From: Actinomycetes bacterium
GTDB lineage: Bacteria > Actinomycetota > Actinomycetes > Actinomycetales > Cellulomonadaceae
NCBI GenBank assembly: GCA_023430425.1
Contig: JAEZAR010000016.1
Coordinates: 1 to 6,536 of the forward strand
DNA: 6,536 bases
Reading direction: 5' to 3'
Part shown: piece by piece, positions 1-5,349 of the stretch
Numbering within the stretch: the first letter of the stretch is position 1
How the letters are laid out: every line of letters starts with the position of its first letter
The notes under the pieces: model-generated
Database searches by the model: none
Told to the model about the DNA's origin: nothing
Seen by the model: the letters and a program-made list of their open reading frames with translations, nothing else
Position numbers and translations under genes: made by a program

Positions 1-2
1 AC

Positions 3-497
3 CCCGCCCTGCGCGACCGCCTCCGGTCGTACCGGACGGTGCACGGCGCCGTCGCGGGCCCCTGGGAGGTGTGGCTGGCGCTGCGCGGGCTGCGCACGCT
101 GGCCCTGCGGGTCGAGCGCGCCCAGGAGAACGCTGCAGTCCTCGCCGAGCGGCTCGAGGCGCACCCCGACGTCGTCGAGGTGCGCTACCCGGGGCTGCCC
201 GGCGACCCCGGCCACGACCGCGCGTCCCGCCTGCTCACGGGCTTCGGCTCGATCCTCGGGGTGCGGCCCCGCGGCGGTCCGGCGGCCGCCGACGCCGTCG
301 TGGACGCCGTCCGCCTGTGGGTGCCGGCCACGTCCCTCGGCGGGGTGGAGAGCATGCTCGAGCGACGCCGGCGCTTCACCACGGAGTCGCCCACGGTGCC
401 CGAGGACCTGCTGCGCCTGTCCGTGGGGATCGAGGACGTCGAGGACCTGTGGCGCGACCTGGACCAGGCCCTGCGGACGGGGACCCGGACCGGCTGA
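3..497 (+). CDS. Cystathionine gamma-synthase/lyase family enzyme, C-terminal part (5' end outside window)
   Basis: This is the last 164 codons of a PLP-dependent Cys/Met-metabolism enzyme; the reading frame is open to the left edge, so the start and the PLP-binding lysine lie outside. Visible family marks are HGAVAGPWEVWLALRGLRTL near the left end, ATSLGGVESMLE (about residues 111-122 of the fragment), and LLRLSVGIEDVEDLWRDLDQAL near the C-terminus. In the family the arginine of the RLSVG segment binds the substrate alpha-carboxylate, and the SLGGVE loop lies at the active site. The enzyme makes or cleaves cystathionine, or works on a related homoserine or cysteine derivative, in the cytoplasm. 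The fragment does not distinguish synthase, gamma-lyase and O-acylhomoserine sulfhydrylase, so no symbol is given. It converges on gpsA with a 79-base gap. The family call is secure and the exact reaction is not. Confidence 0.9.
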   Translation, partial: PALRDRLRSYRTVHGAVAGPWEVWLALRGLRTLALRVERAQENAAVLAERLEAHPDVVEVRYPGLPGDPGHDRASRLLTGFGSILGVRPRGGPAAADAVVDAVRLWVPATSLGGVESMLERRRRFTTESPTVPEDLLRLSVGIEDVEDLWRDLDQALRTGTRTG

Positions 498-590
498 GGC
501 CGGTGCGCGCCGTCAGGGCCGACGCGTCAGGACGACCCGCTGGGGCCGGTGCGCGCCGTCGGGCGGGCGCCGGCGGTCAGGACGGACCGG
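498..590. repeat. Imperfect direct duplication at the convergent gene ends
   Basis: A 17-base sequence, GGCCGGTGCGCGCCGTC, occurs identically at 498-514 and 544-560. A second block, GTCAGGACG(G)ACC, occurs at 526-537 and again at 576-588. The two blocks have the same order in both copies, at offsets of 46 and 50 bases. The right copy includes the gpsA stop codon (577-579 on the minus strand) and the left copy lies in the gap. This looks like an old tandem duplication of the gpsA end that has since diverged. Confidence 0.7.
545..574. terminator. GC-rich hairpin between convergent genes, candidate bidirectional terminator
   Basis: Positions 545-557 pair with 562-574 around a 4-base loop (GTCG). 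Of the 13 stem positions, 11 are Watson-Crick pairs, one is a G-U wobble (550/569) and one is a G-G mismatch (553/566). It begins two bases after the gpsA stop on the minus strand and 47 bases after the stop of the plus-strand gene. There is no T-tract on either side, so intrinsic termination is inferred from position and stem strength only. U-less hairpins are common in high-GC actinobacteria. Confidence 0.5.
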
Positions 591-1668
591 CCTGCACGCC
601 CTCGGCCTTGCGGGGGCGGTTCAGCAGCATCTCCGCCATCTGGTCGATCGGCAGGCCGTGGTGGAGCACCTGCACCACCGCCTCGGTGATCGGCATCTCG
701 ACGCCGACGGTCGCGGCGAGCTCGCGCACGGACGCCGACGTCTTCACGCCCTCGGCCGTGCCGCCGGTCGCGGCGATCGCCTCCTCGAGGGTCTTGCCCT
801 GCCCCATGTGCACGCCCAGGGTGTGGTTGCGCGACAGGGGCGAGACGCACGTGGCGACGAGGTCGCCCATGCCGGCCAGGCCCGCGAAGGTCTCCTGGTG
901 GGCGCCGAGCGCGAGCCCGAGCCGGGTCATCTCGACCAGGCCCCGGGTGATGACGGTCGCCACGGTGTTCGTGCCGTAGCCGCTGCCCTGCGCGATCCCG
1001 ACCGCCAGGGCGATGACGTTCTTCACGGCCCCGCACAGCTCCACCCCCACGACGTCGCGGTTGGTGTACGGCCGGAAGTAGGAGTTCGCGCAGGCGCGTG
1101 CCACCAGGTCGGCCGTCGCCTCGCTCCGGGAGGCGACGACCGTCGCCGTCGGCTGGTGCGCCGCGATCTCCCGCGCGAGGTTCGGGCCGGAGACCACCGC
1201 GAGGCGGTCGTCGGGCAGGTGGAGGGCCTCACCCAGCACCTCGCTCATCCGCCGGTGCGACGTGAGCTCGACGCCCTTCATCAGGGACACCGCGACCGCC
1301 GTGGGCCCCAGCAGCCCCGCCAGGGGCTCGAGCGCCGAGCGGACGACCTGGGCCGGGATGGCCACCGCCACGACGTCGGCGCCGGCGAGCGCCTCCGCGG
1401 CGTCGGTGGTGGCCCGCACCTGGGGGGGCAGGACGGCGTCGGGCAGGTAGCCGCTGTTGCGGTGCTCGGTTGTGATCTCGGCACAGACGTCCGCGGCGAC
1501 GCCCCACATCGTCACGGGGCACCCCGCGTCCGCGAGCACCGCCGCGAACGCGGTGCCCCACGCCCCGGTGCCCAGGACGGCGGTGCGCGGGCGGTCCGGG
1601 GCCGGCGAGCCGGCGGCCGTGCCCGTGCTCGTACCGGTGCTCGTGCCGGTGCTCATGCCGGTGTTCAT
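577..1668 (-). CDS. gpsA: NAD(P)H-dependent glycerol-3-phosphate dehydrogenase GpsA
   Basis: This cytoplasmic enzyme reduces dihydroxyacetone phosphate to sn-glycerol-3-phosphate, the backbone for phospholipids. The 363-residue protein has the N-terminal Rossmann motif VLGTGAWG (31-38), SLMKGVE with Lys131, and GPNLAREI (161-168). The C-terminal domain has AVKNVIALAVGIAQG, with the presumed catalytic Lys216, then AGMGDLVATC (Asp269) and SRNHTLG (Arg280), all typical of the family. Residues 1-20 are an unusual Ser/Thr/Gly tail encoded by a 12-base tandem repeat, which makes the protein longer than most GpsA. The ATG at 1668 overlaps the plsC stop as ATGA and has GGGAGG at 1683-1678 with a 9-base spacer, so this start is preferred over Met5 (1656). 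It is the last gene of the murA-plsC-gpsA unit. The identity is very secure. Confidence 0.96.
   Translation of the reverse strand: MNTGMSTGTSTGTSTGTAAGSPAPDRPRTAVLGTGAWGTAFAAVLADAGCPVTMWGVAADVCAEITTEHRNSGYLPDAVLPPQVRATTDAAEALAGADVVAVAIPAQVVRSALEPLAGLLGPTAVAVSLMKGVELTSHRRMSEVLGEALHLPDDRLAVVSGPNLAREIAAHQPTATVVASRSEATADLVARACANSYFRPYTNRDVVGVELCGAVKNVIALAVGIAQGSGYGTNTVATVITRGLVEMTRLGLALGAHQETFAGLAGMGDLVATCVSPLSRNHTLGVHMGQGKTLEEAIAATGGTAEGVKTSASVRELAATVGVEMPITEAVVQVLHHGLPIDQMAEMLLNRPRKAEGVQAGPS
1609..1668 (-). repeat. 12-base tandem repeat in the gpsA 5' coding end
   Basis: Read on the minus strand, five consecutive 12-base units begin at 1668, 1656, 1644, 1632 and 1620. The best conserved form is ACGAGCACCGGC. 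The first two units start with ATG instead of ACG, giving Met1 and Met5; the fifth has drifted to ACGGCCGCCGGC. They encode M-N-T-G, M-S-T-G, T-S-T-G, T-S-T-G and T-A-A-G. The unit length is a multiple of three, so gain or loss of a unit keeps the frame. Confidence 0.85.
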
Positions 1669-2435
1669 TCCCGGCCCCCTCCCGCCGTGCCCGCGCCCCG
1701 CCGCCAGACGAAGCGCTCAGGCGGGGACGGCTCGCCCCGGACCTGCTCCAGCATCGCCGTGATCGCGTCCATCACGCGCTCGGTCGCCTCGCGCAGGGCG
1801 CCGGCGTCCGTGGCACGGTCGTAGAGGTCCGACAGGTCCACCGGCGGCCCGGCGACCACTGTCACCGGCTTGCGCGGGAACGGGCGGGGCACCTTGCCGT
1901 ACCGGGCGATGACCCGGTGGGTGCCCCACTGCGCGATCGGCACGACGGGCGCCCGCGTCGCGAGCGCGAGCCGGGCGACGCCGGTCTTGGCCGCCATCGG
2001 CCACATGTCCGGCTCCCGGGTGAGCGTGCCCTCGGGGAAGATCACGACGCACTCCCCGGCCGCGAGCGCGGTCACCGCGTCCCGCAGGGCGTCACCGGCA
2101 CGGCTCGTGCCGCGGTAGACGGGCACCTGCTCGACCGCGCGCAGGACGCGGCCGAGCACCGGCACGCGGAACAGGGAGTCCTTGGCGAGGATCCGCGGCG
2201 CGAACCCGTGGTCGTAGAGGTAGTGCGCCGTCGTCAGCGGGTCGAGCACCGTCACGTGGTTGACGGCGGCGATGAACCCGCGGTCCCTCGGCAGGTGCTC
2301 GACGCCGGACCACTGCGGGCGCGTGCACGCGAAGAGCACGGGCCGCACGATGCGCGCCACGACGCGGTAGGCACGGTTCGAGCGCGGGGGCGGCGGCACG
2401 GGAGCCGATGCTACCCGTGGCGGGGCCGCGCGCAC
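1665..2435 (-). CDS. plsC: 1-acyl-sn-glycerol-3-phosphate acyltransferase (PlsC family)
   Basis: Enzymes of this family transfer an acyl chain to lysophosphatidic acid to give phosphatidic acid, at the inner face of the membrane. The four acyltransferase blocks are present in order: NHVTVLD with the catalytic His60 and Asp65 (HX4D), VPVYRG with Arg108, FPEGT at 133-137 for glycerol-phosphate binding, and VVPIAQWG at 164-171. The 256 residues are normal for the family. The segment around 22-37 (AYRVVARIVRPVLFA) is the likely membrane-contacting helix. The GTG at 2435 has no clear Shine-Dalgarno sequence; an in-frame GTG at 2399 (residue 13) is a real alternative, because the first 20 residues are a Pro/Ala-rich leader. 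Other members of this superfamily use other acceptors, so the exact substrate is inferred. It lies between murA and gpsA, and its stop overlaps the gpsA start. Confidence 0.9.
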   Translation of the reverse strand: MRAAPPRVASAPVPPPPRSNRAYRVVARIVRPVLFACTRPQWSGVEHLPRDRGFIAAVNHVTVLDPLTTAHYLYDHGFAPRILAKDSLFRVPVLGRVLRAVEQVPVYRGTSRAGDALRDAVTALAAGECVVIFPEGTLTREPDMWPMAAKTGVARLALATRAPVVPIAQWGTHRVIARYGKVPRPFPRKPVTVVAGPPVDLSDLYDRATDAGALREATERVMDAITAMLEQVRGEPSPPERFVWRRGAGTAGGGRE

Positions 2436-2449
2436 CGGCGGGGGCCACG

Positions 2450-2481
2450 GGCCGCGGGCCCACGGCGTGCGGGCCCGGGCC
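2450..2481 (-). other. Strong hairpin in the murA-plsC spacer
   Basis: CGGGCCC at 2455-2461 pairs with GGGCCCG at 2471-2477 around a 9-base loop. With G2454 bulged, GGCC at 2450-2453 also pairs with GGCC at 2478-2481, giving 11 pairs. The hairpin starts directly after the murA stop on the minus-strand transcript and ends 14 bases before the plsC GTG. No T-tract follows. It could be a partial terminator, an RNA-processing or stability element, or a structure that limits plsC translation. No function can be assigned from the sequence alone. Confidence 0.5.
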
Positions 2482-3798
2482 TCAGGAGCGCTCGAACTCG
2501 GCGCCGAGCGCGGCGAGCTTGTCGTCGAAGTGCTCGTAGCCGCGGTCGATGAGGTCGATGCCCTTGACCGCCGAGGTGCCCTTGGCCGCGAGCGCCGCGA
2601 TGAGGTGGGAGAAGCCGCCGCGCAGGTCGGGCACGACGATGTCGGAGGCCGCCAGCGGCGTCGGGCCGGAGATGACCGCCGAGTGGTAGAAGTTGCGCTG
2701 CCCGAACCGGCACGGGTGGCCGCCCAGGCACTCCCGGTACACCTGGATCGTGGCGCCCATCCCGCGCAGGGCGTCGGTGAAGCCGAAGCGGTTCTCGTAC
2801 ACGGTCTCGTGGACGATCGACAGGCCCGTCGCCTGCGTGAGCGCCACCACGAGCGGCTGCTGCCAGTCGGTCATGAACCCTGGGTGCACGTCGGTCTCGA
2901 GCACGATCGACCGGAGGTCGCCGCCGGGGTGGAAGAAGCGGATGCCGTCGTCGCGCACCTCGAACCCGCCGCCGACCTTGCGGAAGGTGTTGAGGAACGT
3001 CGTCATCTCGGGCTGGTGCGCCCCGCGCACGTCGATGTCGCCACCGGTCGCCAGCGCCGCGGCGGCCCAGGAGGCGGCCTCGATCCGGTCCGGGAGCGCC
3101 GTGTGCCGGTAGCCCTCCAGACGGTCGACGCCCTCGATGCGGATCACCCGGTCCGTGTCGACCGAGATGATCGCGCCCATCTTCTGCAGGACGTTGATGA
3201 GGTCGCCGATCTCGGGCTCGATGGCGGCGCCCGACAGCTCGGTGACGCCCTCGGCACGGACGGCGGTGAGCAGGAGCTGCTCCGTGGCCCCGACGCTCGG
3301 GTACGGGAGCTCGAGCTTGGTGCCCTGCAGCCGGCGCGGGGCGGTGATGTGGATCCCGCTCTCGCGCTTGTCCACCACGGCGCCGAACTGCCGCAGGATG
3401 TCGAGGTGGTAGTTGATGGGCCGGTCCCCGATCCGGCAGCCACCGAGGTCCGGGATGAACGCCTCGCCGAGGCGGTGCAGCAGCGGACCGCAGAAGAGGA
3501 TCGGGATGCGGCTCGACCCCGCGTGCGCGTCGATGTCGGCGACGTGTGCGCTCTCGACGTCCGTCGGGTCCAGCGCCACGACCCCCGCCCGCGCGTCCCA
3601 GTCCACCCGGACCCCGTGCAGCTCGAGCAGGTTCCGCACGATCTCGACGTCGCGGATCTGGGGCACGTTGCGCAGCGCGCTCGGCCCCTCGCCGAGCAAC
3701 GACGCGACCATCGCCTTGGAGACGAAGTTCTTCGCGCCGCGCACCGTGATGGCCCCTCGCAGCGGCGAGCCGCCGTGCACGTACATCACGTCACCCAT
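2482..3798 (-). CDS. murA: UDP-N-acetylglucosamine 1-carboxyvinyltransferase MurA
   Basis: MurA transfers enolpyruvate from PEP to UDP-GlcNAc, the first committed step of peptidoglycan synthesis in the cytoplasm. The 438-residue protein starts MGDVMYVHGG and has GAKN with Lys23/Asn24. The catalytic loop GGCRIGDRP carries Cys121 (equivalent to E. coli Cys115) and Arg126. FMTDW carries the likely general acid/base Asp311, PDLRGG carries Arg393, and DRGYEHFDDKL lies near the C-terminus. Compared with E. coli MurA there is an insertion around 354-375 (YRECLGGHPCRFGQ) with Cys357 and Cys363. The frame stays open upstream to 4011, but that extension is low-complexity Pro/Arg/Gly and does not look like MurA. 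The ATG at 3798 directly follows a G-run; the ATG at 3786 (Met5), with GGTGA four bases before it, is an alternative. It is the first gene of the operon. Confidence 0.95.
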   Translation of the reverse strand: MGDVMYVHGGSPLRGAITVRGAKNFVSKAMVASLLGEGPSALRNVPQIRDVEIVRNLLELHGVRVDWDARAGVVALDPTDVESAHVADIDAHAGSSRIPILFCGPLLHRLGEAFIPDLGGCRIGDRPINYHLDILRQFGAVVDKRESGIHITAPRRLQGTKLELPYPSVGATEQLLLTAVRAEGVTELSGAAIEPEIGDLINVLQKMGAIISVDTDRVIRIEGVDRLEGYRHTALPDRIEAASWAAAALATGGDIDVRGAHQPEMTTFLNTFRKVGGGFEVRDDGIRFFHPGGDLRSIVLETDVHPGFMTDWQQPLVVALTQATGLSIVHETVYENRFGFTDALRGMGATIQVYRECLGGHPCRFGQRNFYHSAVISGPTPLAASDIVVPDLRGGFSHLIAALAAKGTSAVKGIDLIDRGYEHFDDKLAALGAEFERS

Positions 3799-4025
3799 CC
3801 CCCCATCGTCGCCCACGTCGGGCCTCCGCGTCACACGGGCCGCCGGTGCGCCGGTATCCGGGCCCGGAGGCGGGGCCCGCGTCCCCGGTCCGCCCCGTCC
3901 GTCCGCCCCCACCCGGCATCGGGCGTACGTCCCGACGCCCGGACACCCGCCTGGGGGTCCGGACGTCGAGGTGTGCGCCGGACGGCGCCCCGCCCGTGTC
4001 GGCGCAACCACCTACCGTCGGCCGC
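3799..4025. promoter_or_regulatory. Divergent intergenic region between murA and the LLM oxidoreductase, with two inverted repeats
   Basis: These 227 bases must contain the promoters of the murA operon (minus strand) and of the oxidoreductase (plus strand). Two inverted repeats stand out: CGGGCGT at 3920-3926 with ACGCCCG at 3935-3941 (8-base spacer), and GTCCGG at 3957-3962 with CCGGAC at 3978-3983 (15-base spacer). Either could be an operator, but such repeats arise easily at this GC content. I found no convincing -35/-10 pair for murA. Confidence 0.35.
4013..4018 (+). promoter_or_regulatory. Candidate -10 box for a leaderless transcript of the LLM gene
   Basis: TACCGT fits the TANNNT -10 pattern and ends 7 bases before the ATG at 4026, so the expected transcription start is the A of the start codon. 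No Shine-Dalgarno sequence lies in front of that ATG, which agrees with a leaderless message. No clear -35 hexamer is visible at the usual spacing. Confidence 0.45.
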
Positions 4026-4853
4026 ATGAGGTTCGGGATGGTGGGGAGCTACGGCTCGACGGCCGAGCTCCTGGAGATCGCGCGGTCGGCGGACGCGGCC
4101 GGCTGGGACGGCTTCTTCACGTGGGACGCCATCAGCGTGGGCGAGATGGAGACGTGGGACCCGTGGGCCCTGCTCGCCGCCGCGGCGACGGTGACCGAGC
4201 GGATCCTGCTCGGCGCCCTGGTCTTCGCCCCCGCGCGGCGGCGGCCCTGGAAGCTCGCGCGGGAGGCGGTGACGGTCGACCACCTCTCGGGCGGTCGCCT
4301 CGTGCTGCCCGTCGGGCTGGGCGTGCCCGACGACGGGGGCTTCTCCCGCGTCAGCGGCGAGGTCACCTCCGCCCGGGAGAGGGCCGAGCGGCTCGACGAG
4401 GCGCTCGCGATCTGCGACCTCGCGTGGCGGGCCGAGCGGTTCTCCTTCGACGGCACCCACTACCGGGTGGACGACCTGCTGCTGGCGCCGGCGCCGGTGC
4501 AACGCCCGCGGGTGCCGGTCTGGCCCGTGGGTGGCTGGCCCAGCCCGCGCTCGATGGCCCGTGCCGCGCGGTGGGACGGGGTGGTGCTCCAGCGCACCGG
4601 GAGCGAGGAGCCGCTGTCCGCGGGCGACGTCGCCGACGCGGTGCGGTGGATCGCGGACCACCGCCCGCAGGGCATGGCCGGGTACGAGGTCGCCGTGCAG
4701 GACGTGCTGCCGCCGGAGCCCGGCGCGGCCCGGGACCTGGTGGCGGCGTACGCGGGGGCGGGGGCGACCTGGTTCATCGACTCCCGGTGGGACCCCTCCG
4801 TCACGCCGGCCGAGCTCCTCGACCTGGCGCGGAGCGGGCCGCCGTCCCCGTGA
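4026..4853 (+). CDS. LLM-class (luciferase-like) flavin- or F420-dependent oxidoreductase
   Basis: The 275-residue protein looks like a single TIM-barrel member of the bacterial luciferase-like family, whose members use reduced FMN or coenzyme F420 to oxidise or reduce small molecules. Family marks are the N-terminal strand MRFGMVGSYG, AADAAGWDGFFTWD-like helix and strand (about 21-34), ILLGALVFAPARRRPWKLAREAVTVDHLSGGRLVLPVGLG (60-99), the ERLDEAL helix (121-127), FDGTHYRV (141-148) and VPVWPVGG (163-170). Substrate and cofactor cannot be read from the sequence. The frame is open upstream to 3846, but homology-like sequence begins at the ATG at 4026, which sits just behind a -10-like box. It is divergent from murA and followed by a 116-base gap with its own promoter motif, so it is probably a single-gene unit. 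Confidence 0.88.
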   Translation: MRFGMVGSYGSTAELLEIARSADAAGWDGFFTWDAISVGEMETWDPWALLAAAATVTERILLGALVFAPARRRPWKLAREAVTVDHLSGGRLVLPVGLGVPDDGGFSRVSGEVTSARERAERLDEALAICDLAWRAERFSFDGTHYRVDDLLLAPAPVQRPRVPVWPVGGWPSPRSMARAARWDGVVLQRTGSEEPLSAGDVADAVRWIADHRPQGMAGYEVAVQDVLPPEPGAARDLVAAYAGAGATWFIDSRWDPSVTPAELLDLARSGPPSP

Positions 4854-4873
4854 GCGGGCCCGCGGACCCGCGG
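4854..4873 (+). terminator. GC-rich palindromic stretch after the LLM gene, weak terminator candidate
   Basis: Directly after the stop codon, GCGGG at 4854-4858 can pair with CCCGC at 4867-4871 over an 8-base loop, and overlapping CCGCGG palindromes occur at 4860-4865 and 4868-4873. No T-tract follows. The position suits termination before the next transcription unit, but the stem is short and its significance at this GC content is low. Confidence 0.25.
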
Positions 4874-4890
4874 AACCCCTCGCGCCGGGT

Positions 4891-4917
4891 TGTCGATCTG
4901 CGCCATCCTCGACCGAC
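4891..4917 (+). promoter_or_regulatory. Candidate ECF42-type promoter of the DGPF-sigma operon
   Basis: TGTCGA at 4891-4896 is followed after 17 bases by CGAC at 4914-4917; another CGAC lies at 4910-4913, with a 13-base spacer. From memory, ECF42 sigma factors recognise TGTCGA at -35 and CG(A/T)C at -10, and control their own operons. The 17-base spacer is normal for ECF promoters, so the 4914 box is preferred; transcription would then begin about 45 bases before the DGPF start codon. The same stretch is an inverted repeat (GTCGA 4892-4896, TCGAC 4909-4913), so a repressor site is the main alternative. Confidence 0.6.
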
Positions 4918-4969
4918 GTCCAGGTGACGGCGCCTCATCGGGAGGCCGCCCCCCGGGGAAGGAACGACC

Positions 4970-5323
4970 ATGGCGAAGTACCTGATCCTCATCTACGGCG
5001 ACGAGCAGGCCTACGCGGCCGGCGGCGAGGCCGCGTTCGACGAGGCGATCCGTGCCCACGACGCCTTCTCGGAGAAGCACGCGGCTGCCATCCGCGGCGG
5101 GGAGGCGCTGCGTGAGACCTCCACGGCGACCAGCGTCCGGACGCAGCCCGGCGCCGAGCCGCTCGTCACCGACGGTCCGTTCGTGGAGACCAAGGAGGCG
5201 CTCGGCGGCTACTACGTCGTCGAGGCCCCCGACCTCGACGCGGCCATCGCGATCGCAAAGGACGTCCCGGCTCCCGACGGCGGCGTCGAGGTCCGGCCGA
5301 TCTGGGAGTTCGAGGAGGCCTGA
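4970..5323 (+). CDS. YciI/DGPF-domain protein, partner gene of an ECF42 sigma factor
   Basis: This is a small soluble 117-residue protein of the YCII-related fold (ferredoxin-like alpha/beta). The first strand is KYLILIYGDE (3-12) and His30/Asp31 lie in the first helix. The name-giving motif DGPF is at 68-71, followed by ETKE (73-76), then LGGYYVVEAPDLDAAIAIA (78-96), and the final strand is VEVRPIWEF (107-115). DGPF proteins are repeatedly found beside ECF42 sigma factors; their biochemical role is not established, and YCII folds are suspected to be enzymes or small-ligand binders. The ATG at 4970 has AAGGA at 4959-4963 with a 6-base spacer. The gene ends 26 bases before the sigma-factor start with no terminator between them, so the two are probably cotranscribed. 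Confidence 0.9.
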   Translation: MAKYLILIYGDEQAYAAGGEAAFDEAIRAHDAFSEKHAAAIRGGEALRETSTATSVRTQPGAEPLVTDGPFVETKEALGGYYVVEAPDLDAAIAIAKDVPAPDGGVEVRPIWEFEEA

Positions 5324-5336
5324 CGGGCGCGCGACC

Positions 5337-5341
5337 AGGTG
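5337..5341 (+). promoter_or_regulatory. Ribosome binding site that fixes the sigma-factor GTG start
   Basis: AGGTG lies 8 bases before GTG 5350 and matches the 3' part of the consensus. It is the only good site in the 26-base gap. The sigma-factor frame is open further upstream, but I see no ATG or GTG in that frame within the gap, so this site supports 5350 as the start. Confidence 0.55.
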
Positions 5342-5349
5342 CTCCGGCG

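Noticed and set aside
521..528. Perfect palindrome GACGCGTC in the convergent gap
   Set aside because: Eight-base palindromes of this composition are expected by chance, and it adds nothing beyond the stronger hairpin at 545-574.
658..1824. 388-codon plus-strand frame opposite gpsA and the plsC end
   Set aside because: It is an antisense shadow of gpsA, which carries a full set of family motifs.
2817..2822. A second TGTCGA (on the minus strand)
   Set aside because: It lies deep inside murA coding sequence and is not placed in front of any gene start, so it is most likely chance.
3799..4011. A 71-residue N-terminal extension of MurA from an upstream start at 4011
   Set aside because: The extension is Pro/Gly/Arg-rich, unlike any MurA N-terminus, and it would cover the divergent promoter region; the family-typical start is at 3798 or 3786.
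2467..4029. 520-codon open frame on the plus strand opposite murA
   Set aside because: It is a composition shadow: murA on the other strand has all catalytic motifs, while this frame gives Arg/Asp/Val/His-rich sequence with no recognisable domain.
3413..4927. 504-codon open frame crossing the murA start, the intergenic region and the LLM gene
   Set aside because: It overlaps two well-supported genes in another frame and is Arg/Gly/Ala/Pro-rich low-complexity sequence.
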